This document shows positions 62,557 through 64,000 of a stretch of DNA of 64,000 nt, one piece after another (position 1 is the stretch's first letter; the number at the start of each line of letters is the position of its first letter). Source of the DNA: Cellulomonas carbonis (lineage in GTDB: Bacteria > Actinomycetota > Actinomycetes > Actinomycetales > Cellulomonadaceae). The notes under the pieces are model-generated. The model had not been told where the DNA came from, did not search any database, and saw only the letters and a list, made by a program, of their open reading frames with translations. The position numbers and the translations under genes were made by a program. The stretch lies in contig NZ_BMEB01000007.1 of the NCBI RefSeq assembly GCF_014636275.1, forward strand, positions 54,760 to 118,759, given 5' to 3'.

Positions 62557-64000
62557 GTGCTGGAGATCTTCTCCCTGCGCTCGGCACGACCGGGCAGCTC
62601 GACCCGCCTCTCCGACCACCCGGCCCGCTCCCGGGCGCTCGCGGTCCTGGCACTCTCGCTCCTGGCGGCGCTCGTCGCCGCCCCTGCGACGGCGGTCACG
62701 GCGGCCGGGGCGCCGACGACGGTCGGCGTCCCGACCACGGACGTCGCCGAGGCCACCTCGGCCACGGGCGCCGCCTACCGTGCGGTCGCGCCGCGGCGCG
62801 TCGTGTCCGGCCAGGGGATCGGCGCGGGCAAGACCGTCACGATCCGGATCCCGGACGTCCCGGCCGGGGCCACGGCCGTCCAGCTCAACGTGACCGCGTC
62901 GCGCGCGAGCGCCGTGTCCTACATGTCGCTCTGCGCGGCCGGGACACCGCTCGCCGACTGCCGCACGACGTCGGCGCTCAACCCGCGGCCCGGCATCGAC
63001 ACCCCCGGCTCCGCGGTCGTCGCCCTCGGCGGCGCCGCGCGCGACCAGGTGACGGTCTACAACAACGCGGGCTCGCTGCGGTTCTCGGTCGACGTGCACG
63101 GCTTCTACGTGCCCCCGACGACGACGGACGGCGTGTTCACGTCGCGCGTCCCGTCACGCGCTCTGGACCGGACCTTCGGCACGCGGGAGTGGCAGACGCT
63201 CACGCTGCGCGACGTGCCGGTCGGCGCGACCGCGGTCGCGGTCAACGTGACGTCGTCGCGGTTCTCGACCGTGTCGTACGTGTCTGCGTGCCCCGCTGGC
63301 CAGGACCGCGCGGTGTGCTCGGGCTCGTCGGTGAACAACGCCGCGCCGGGCATCGACCGGGCCAACGCCGCCGTCGTGAAGCTCGGCGGCACCTCGAGCA
63401 ACCAGATCCAGGTCTACAACAACGCCGGCCCCGGCCGGGTCGTCGTGGACGTGACCGGCTTCTTCGTCAAGGGCGGGAGCGCGGGCAAGGGCACGTACGT
63501 GCCGGTCTCGCCCCAGCGCGCGATGAGCTTCCAGCCGATGTCCGCGGGGCAGACCCGCACCCTGACGGCCCCGGCCGTCCCCGCGGGGGCGAAGGCGGCC
63601 GTGGTCAACGTGACCACGACGCGCACGACGGGCACCTCGTACCTGTCCGCGTGCCCCGCCGGCACGGCCCTCGCCTCGTGCAAGGCCGCGTCGGTGAAGA
63701 ACCCGGCCGCGGGCCGTGACATCGCCAACAGCGCGATGCTCAAGCTGGGTGGCTCGCGCGGTGACCAGATCACCTTCTACAACAACGCCGCGAGCACCTC
63801 CTTGATCGTCGACGTCGTCGGCTACTTCGTGGGCGAGGCGCCCGTCACCGGGACGGTCCCCAACCCGCCTGCTCCTGCGCCGGCGCCCGCGTCGACCTCG
63901 GCGAAGCCGGATGCGTCGAACACGGGTGTGCGCCCGGGGTCGACGTTGCGCAAGCACGTCGGGGACATCGTGGTGACGACGCCGGGGACGGTGCTGGAGA
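62557..64000 (+). CDS. Secreted VPxR-repeat/beta-helix protein (3' end outside window)
   Basis: The frame is open to the window edge (481 residues seen). A signal peptide (about 1-50, ending in an Ala/Val-rich core) is followed by three VPxR-type repeats (PRRVVSGQGIG..., SRALDRTFG..., PQRAMSFQ...), each with LNVT/VNVT, a Cys pair, A..N..PG, LGG and D..GF(Y/F)V, then a Pro/Ala linker and the start of the same beta-helix domain as the 58756 gene (TLRKHVGDIVVTTPGTVLE). GTG at 62557 has a GGAG site 8 bp upstream. It is the target of the c-di-GMP riboswitch. Confidence 0.88.
   Translation, partial: MLEIFSLRSARPGSSTRLSDHPARSRALAVLALSLLAALVAAPATAVTAAGAPTTVGVPTTDVAEATSATGAAYRAVAPRRVVSGQGIGAGKTVTIRIPDVPAGATAVQLNVTASRASAVSYMSLCAAGTPLADCRTTSALNPRPGIDTPGSAVVALGGAARDQVTVYNNAGSLRFSVDVHGFYVPPTTTDGVFTSRVPSRALDRTFGTREWQTLTLRDVPVGATAVAVNVTSSRFSTVSYVSACPAGQDRAVCSGSSVNNAAPGIDRANAAVVKLGGTSSNQIQVYNNAGPGRVVVDVTGFFVKGGSAGKGTYVPVSPQRAMSFQPMSAGQTRTLTAPAVPAGAKAAVVNVTTTRTTGTSYLSACPAGTALASCKAASVKNPAAGRDIANSAMLKLGGSRGDQITFYNNAASTSLIVDVVGYFVGEAPVTGTVPNPPAPAPAPASTSAKPDASNTGVRPGSTLRKHVGDIVVTTPGTVLE

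Overview
The window is chromosomal DNA of a very GC-rich actinobacterium. Gene content fits Cellulomonas or a close relative in the Micrococcales (an inference from gene content and style, no database was searched). Signs include frequent GTG starts, many apparently leaderless starts with TAnnnT boxes about 7-12 bp upstream, GTGA stop/start overlaps, actinobacterial housekeeping families, and large secreted PKD/LamG proteins.

Left half (about 1-31.4 kb): a conserved actinobacterial backbone. It carries mscL, an SAF protein, an FmdB/Ruc-type zinc-ribbon chaperone gene under a CIRCE operator, an N-terminal nucleophile (penicillin acylase-like) hydrolase, 5-formyl-THF cyclo-ligase, a MoeA/gephyrin-like gene with rimJ and a membrane partner (Glp/GlpR-like), tRNA-Ala, and a GH20-like protein that lacks its catalytic pair. 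Then come pmt diverging from rsmI, a nicotinamidase-like gene, a sugar dehydrogenase lipoprotein, a small phosphatase, metG, tatD, two Rpf-type proteins, rsmA, ispE, an ABC-F gene, a TetR-MarR pair, tRNA-Gln, glmU, prs, rplY(ctc) and pth. As recalled, this gene order closely follows the M. tuberculosis Rv0985c-Rv1019 region.

Right half (about 31.4-64 kb): a cell-surface locus. It opens with a polyprenyl-phosphate sugar-1-phosphate transferase, a DUF1972/GT4 glycosyltransferase, a CDP-alcohol phosphotransferase and a lipoprotein. Four paralogous secreted proteins (1086, 1964, 1785 and 746 aa) follow, built from a beta-propeller, FN3, LamG, PKD and a recurring C-terminal domain of about 210 residues. 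After them lie a GT4, a flippase, a GT2 and a convergent GT4. Two secreted proteins with a VPxR-type repeat and a beta-helix flank an acyltransferase-3 protein. Together these look like a pathway for making and exporting a surface polysaccharide plus secreted proteins that could bind it.

Regulation is the most striking part. A sequence with core TTTCACCCG (or its complement CGGGTGAAA) occurs upstream of seven envelope or secretion genes and was noticed nowhere else in the window on a by-eye scan. The last gene is preceded by a c-di-GMP-I (GEMM-I) riboswitch, next to that same motif and a CRP-like palindrome. A perfect TGTGA-N6-TCACA palindrome lies upstream of one glycosyltransferase. The locus may therefore answer to both cAMP and c-di-GMP plus an unknown regulator that binds the motif.
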